Source: Mucilaginibacter conchicola (lineage in GTDB: Bacteria; Bacteroidota; Bacteroidia; Sphingobacteriales; Sphingobacteriaceae). From it: a stretch of 64,000 nt of DNA. Below are positions 62,201-64,000 of this stretch, piece after piece. Positions within the stretch are counted from its first letter, which is position 1; each line of letters begins with the position of its first letter. Made by a program: the position numbers and the translations under genes. The DNA is taken from NCBI RefSeq assembly GCF_003432115.1, contig NZ_QWDC01000003.1:682001-746000 (forward strand). Reading direction: 5' to 3'. The notes beneath the pieces are model-generated. The model made no database searches. It saw only the letters and a list, made by a program, of their open reading frames with translations, and was not told the DNA's origin.

Positions 62201-63415
62201 TGCATATTGAATGACATCAAACCAGTTTGTGAGAATTATCTGAAGTTGCTTTTCGATAATCAGGTCGTACAAAACCTGTTCACTATTACTCATACGAATC
62301 AGCTCTTTTGCTGCCAGGTATTCCTGGAACTCCGTATTCTCAAATTCGAGATAATCAAATTCAACGCTTTTTAGCGTTCGTTCGATAAATGTGTTAATAC
62401 TGAAATTCTGGAGGAACGCCTGATTTACGTTGCTGTGAGTTTCATCCAGAAAGGAGATTAGTTCATCTTTGGTTATCCGGTTCCGTTGATATATCTCCAT
62501 GATCAGCGCAAGTTTTTCAAGAACACGCTGGGTGATCAATAATTCATTATGACTTGCGTCGTCGCTCTCCCGCTTGCGAATATGTTCGAGTATTAAAGTG
62601 ATTCCGGAATTGTTTTTCGCAGCGTTCTCTTTGAGCTGTTTTTTTATGGCATTTTGCTTTTTTGAGGTCTCTGTGAATAATTGATAGTAGATGACCTTTT
62701 CAAAAATTTGCACTCGGGTTAATGTGTTGAGTTCCGCGATGGTCCACTGACCGGCAAGGATAGACCTGACCAATCCTTCCAAATAACGAGGAGTCCGTAA
62801 AACAGAGTCGCGGTTGCTCCCGGCAGATTTGTTCAGTATACTTTGTACCATATCCTCATTACCTAAAAAATGTTCGAGGTATTGGCGTATGTGTACCTCA
62901 CTGAATTGTTCAATAACAACAAACTTGAAATCGGGGAATTCCTGCAACCTGCTTTGCCATCGCATCAGGTAATGTGTTCGGCAGGAAATGAAGATATGCA
63001 GGTTGGGAACTTGTCCGCTTAGCGTTTCTATTTTATCCAAGGCAAGAGAAAACTGAATGGCAGATACTTCGTCAAGACCATCAAAATATATATGGCTAAC
63101 TTCACTATCCCAGTTTTCATACAGTGTTTCATTGTTATCCAGTGATTGTTTTAAGTCAATTGACTTTGCTTTACCAGGTGGAAGGTCCTGAGCCAGTTTT
63201 CCTAAAAGGCGGCTTTTGCCATACCCTGGTTCGCTAATTATAAATGCTCTGCTAATTGCGTTCAACGTAGCCGCGTCTGCGACGGACATCCGGTCATGTT
63301 TGTAAACAAACCGTTTTGGCTCATCGGAAGATTTTATATCCTCCAGACTTTGATAGGTTGAGATATAAGGAAACAAATAGAATTCCTTTGGATCTTTTTC
63401 AGGTAGATTTTTCAT
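59285..63415 (-). CDS. NACHT-type STAND NTPase with C-terminal PD-(D/E)XK-like domain
   Basis: A 1376-residue protein started at ATG 63415 (MKNLPEKDPKEFYLFPYIST); the frame upstream to 63478 seems untranslated. The NTPase is N-terminal: Walker A SEPGYGKS (61-68), Walker B HIYFDGLDEV (108-117) and IFISCRTHYL (141-150) as in NACHT proteins. About 900 residues of helical repeat-like sequence follow, the likely sensor. The last 120 residues show QRLDLLVKYGFIGPVMIELK, a D...E-x-K nuclease core. In described Avs proteins the effector lies before the NTPase, so this order is reversed. It probably senses a phage product, oligomerises and cuts DNA. Confidence 0.88.
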   Translation of the reverse strand: MKNLPEKDPKEFYLFPYISTYQSLEDIKSSDEPKRFVYKHDRMSVADAATLNAISRAFIISEPGYGKSRLLGKLAQDLPPGKAKSIDLKQSLDNNETLYENWDSEVSHIYFDGLDEVSAIQFSLALDKIETLSGQVPNLHIFISCRTHYLMRWQSRLQEFPDFKFVVIEQFSEVHIRQYLEHFLGNEDMVQSILNKSAGSNRDSVLRTPRYLEGLVRSILAGQWTIAELNTLTRVQIFEKVIYYQLFTETSKKQNAIKKQLKENAAKNNSGITLILEHIRKRESDDASHNELLITQRVLEKLALIMEIYQRNRITKDELISFLDETHSNVNQAFLQNFSINTFIERTLKSVEFDYLEFENTEFQEYLAAKELIRMSNSEQVLYDLIIEKQLQIILTNWFDVIQYAIELEPDKVAGGLANYLSAQPQRQVEERLIDLLLGPGMESADENIKKNVFTAVFTYFQYNGGYLYHKDERLAALYHPDLESLLSLSPPQNTTPAETMRFINSLLVTGKVCARGMFSEPLRIEWVSYLIGSITQPDKSPKFEEIFYGLEAFGAHAELIALYPKIRERSDQIIEWYLDSLGRVAPDRSVDIFIDILENKPGVNSKERFFDDLTTLPAIHSVLDILLSNNILIESLFSNRWSFTGFYSLFDQIKRYRNESLDQKVEQLFYVIADSDDYPYLSGTKKAFMERAIRYFFENNEGFFDRFLKSNVHANILQELAEAISGVISIDQFAKIENKASQQTIRYYDLRKLIGHMERDGSYSRKPVIAGIKERFGHLFKERKPETRPIEREKQDSLKKQYAQFKKLLKPGKNSFNGDVFKYYFEHYETLLPLIQPAEHAEIRQLIRDIISNVETEGFRITVKNEKDRINYQLNNSWWFNFGFFVRMALFLEEKEILAANRDKIIKYLPLLRDYNVDNIEVIEPIMTFLGPLTDADMEILWAYCAERKDDYVFSAASSFIDLIKDYQLISLAPFLQQIISSDVTAGYEKIKALKCYEDINNRKTADRAYLTRLFREFNLNNESKRQLADLANEILITIYADESAISWRFEELKKRKILLDDEPVRRNGIRPYPEWEVELDKPQFGKCLNVHRDHSTQQRIFDLLEYALSIRPLDRHKRYSEYLMVIVFEYFENNNDLKNINSINSILTRSEYSGTAVAFKSHLVKLEKQLSSVLARHDSISDPVRIYNSIKASRYLPIYNQRALSEIINASVTDLENFVFNKGYAHTALQLSGEKQSKNTRLFNEDILQKTLAVQLENSLMRKGIREADILREVQLSDDQRLDLLVKYGFIGPVMIELKLLHNPEIQNQTKRRAYLDKLTKYMRGIGADHAIYLIFKVRQSTTAEMTALSELYEEYQHAAGLEIKFIDCTKGFV

Positions 63416-63911
63416 AAAGTAAAAACTAAAGCGAATCTTACTTCTGCTTTCATAATTTAAATAGATAAGATAGGTCACTTGCCATGAAGATATAATCTTT
63501 TATAATCGATCTTAAACAGCAGACAATAAGTATCACTTTACAATCTTTGAATATTAACCTGTCAGGCGGGCTTTGTTATAGTTAAAGACTGAGCCAGTTT
63601 GTATAATAAGTTCTTGTCCGGTCCGTAAGCTATCTTATTGAAATTACGAACCGCAAAACTGTTGGTTACTCCGGCCAACTTTAAATCCCATTAGCTTAAA
63701 TGGCTGATTCTCTGTCTCAGGGTTTTGAGTTTTAGAAGTTTTCACATTTCAAAGCTACACAATTCAAACTTTTATCCCACTTAGCCTAAATCTATAAATT
63801 AAATAATTTCGGAATTATTCCTATATCAACTCCACAAAATTTTGCATGATTTTTGACGAAAAATCATGCAAATGATAGGTCTGTTCATTAACTTTGTATG
63901 AGGAGGTAATT
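63416..63911. other. Intergenic stretch between the NACHT gene and the AbiEi-like gene
   Basis: No gene was found. Two similar segments (about 63679-63700 and 63767-63790, both containing ATCCCA then TTAGC and TAAAT) form an imperfect direct repeat of unknown meaning. The right end holds the palindrome and promoter of the next gene. Confidence 0.35.
63841..63896 (+). promoter_or_regulatory. 14-bp-arm palindrome and -7 element before the AbiEi-like gene
   Basis: Perfect inverted repeats TTTGCATGATTTTT (63841-63854) and AAAAATCATGCAAA (63859-63872) are separated by GACG. TAACTTTG (63889-63896) matches the -7 element 17 bp on, so the palindrome covers the -33 position. This is the layout of an autoregulated antitoxin operator. 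Confidence 0.55.
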
Positions 63912-64000
63912 ATGTCAAAGTCTTTAGAATTAAAGAAGCACCTTAGGCGGGGCAATGTTTACCGCAGATCTGAATTAGAACAATGGTCTAATTCGGTAGA
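63912..64000 (+). CDS. AbiEi-like (DUF6088-type) antitoxin, 3' end outside window
   Basis: The ATG at 63912 has a strong AGGAGGT ribosome-binding site. The visible 29 codons read MSKSLELKKHLRRGNVYRRS and then ELEQWSNSV, which I recognise as the start of the winged-helix AbiEi/DUF6088 antitoxins of Bacteroidota. A nucleotidyltransferase toxin gene would be expected just beyond the window. The call rests on a short piece. Confidence 0.65.
   Translation, partial: MSKSLELKKHLRRGNVYRRSELEQWSNSV

Noticed and set aside
63679..63790. Imperfect repeated segments as a CRISPR or att site
   Set aside because: Only two copies, unequal in length, no spacer regularity and no integrase nearby.

Overview
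The window looks like chromosomal DNA from a member of the Bacteroidota, most likely the Sphingobacteriaceae (Pedobacter or Mucilaginibacter-like). The evidence is two SusC/SusD outer-membrane pairs, a FecI-type sigma/FecR pair driving a SusC with an STN domain, a 60-residue histone H1-like protein, a short RpoD-type sigma factor, a DUF983 protein, and promoter-like TAnnTTTG boxes just upstream of several genes. No tRNA, rRNA, insertion sequence or CRISPR array was seen. The genus is an inference from gene content.

Layout. 1-10.4 kb: the 3' part of a TPR/histidine kinase gene, then a trans-envelope signalling and uptake locus (ECF sigma, FecR, STN-SusC, SusD) followed by two thioredoxin-fold proteins, one of which has lost its CxxC. 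10.5-18.2 kb: a lipoprotein, an AhpD-like protein, DUF983, a divergent second RpoD-type sigma factor, a GH3 glycosidase, and an HxlR regulator beside a frameshifted short-chain dehydrogenase. 18.2-24.9 kb: an orphan succinate-dehydrogenase-type cytochrome b subunit, a second SusC/SusD pair and an unrecognised protein. 25-31.9 kb: SDR, AraC regulator, esterase, catalase and two further alpha/beta hydrolases. 32-39.3 kb: a TonB siderophore-type receptor with a PepSY membrane protein, a MocR-type regulator, an NmrA-like protein and a DedA-rhodanese fusion.

39.5-45.9 kb is a nucleic-acid damage neighbourhood. A five-gene leftward operon (unknown, AlkB-like dioxygenase, unknown, S1/P1 nuclease, unknown) diverges from a umuD-like/umuC cassette, followed by an unknown protein, an SRAP (HMCES/YedK) protein and a metallophosphoesterase. 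The UmuD-like protein lacks the Ser-Lys dyad and is cut short by an in-frame TAG, while UmuC looks intact. Palindromes of the form TGCTAA-N5-TTAGCA lie between the divergent operons and twice in front of the SRAP gene, suggesting one regulator for the set.

47.3-64 kb is a dense, AT-richer, defence-like island. It holds an antitoxin with a decayed nucleotidyltransferase toxin, a small PD-(D/E)XK-like protein, and a tight six-gene operon (GmrSD-like DUF262/HNH protein, second DUF262 protein, GIY-YIG nuclease, cryptic GIY-YIG-like protein, DUF4062-like protein, TIR-like nucleotide-binding protein). Convergent to it are a NACHT-type NTPase carrying a nuclease-like domain at its C terminus and a partner with a HEPN-like RxxxxH motif. 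The start of an AbiEi-like antitoxin gene behind a long palindrome closes the window. The two convergent operons are the best candidates for undescribed immune systems.

A second regulatory pattern runs through 16-32 kb. Palindromes close to ACGATATWTCGT occur in pairs, often about 31 bp apart, upstream of the GH3 gene, the HxlR/cytochrome b divergon, the catalase and the TonB receptor.
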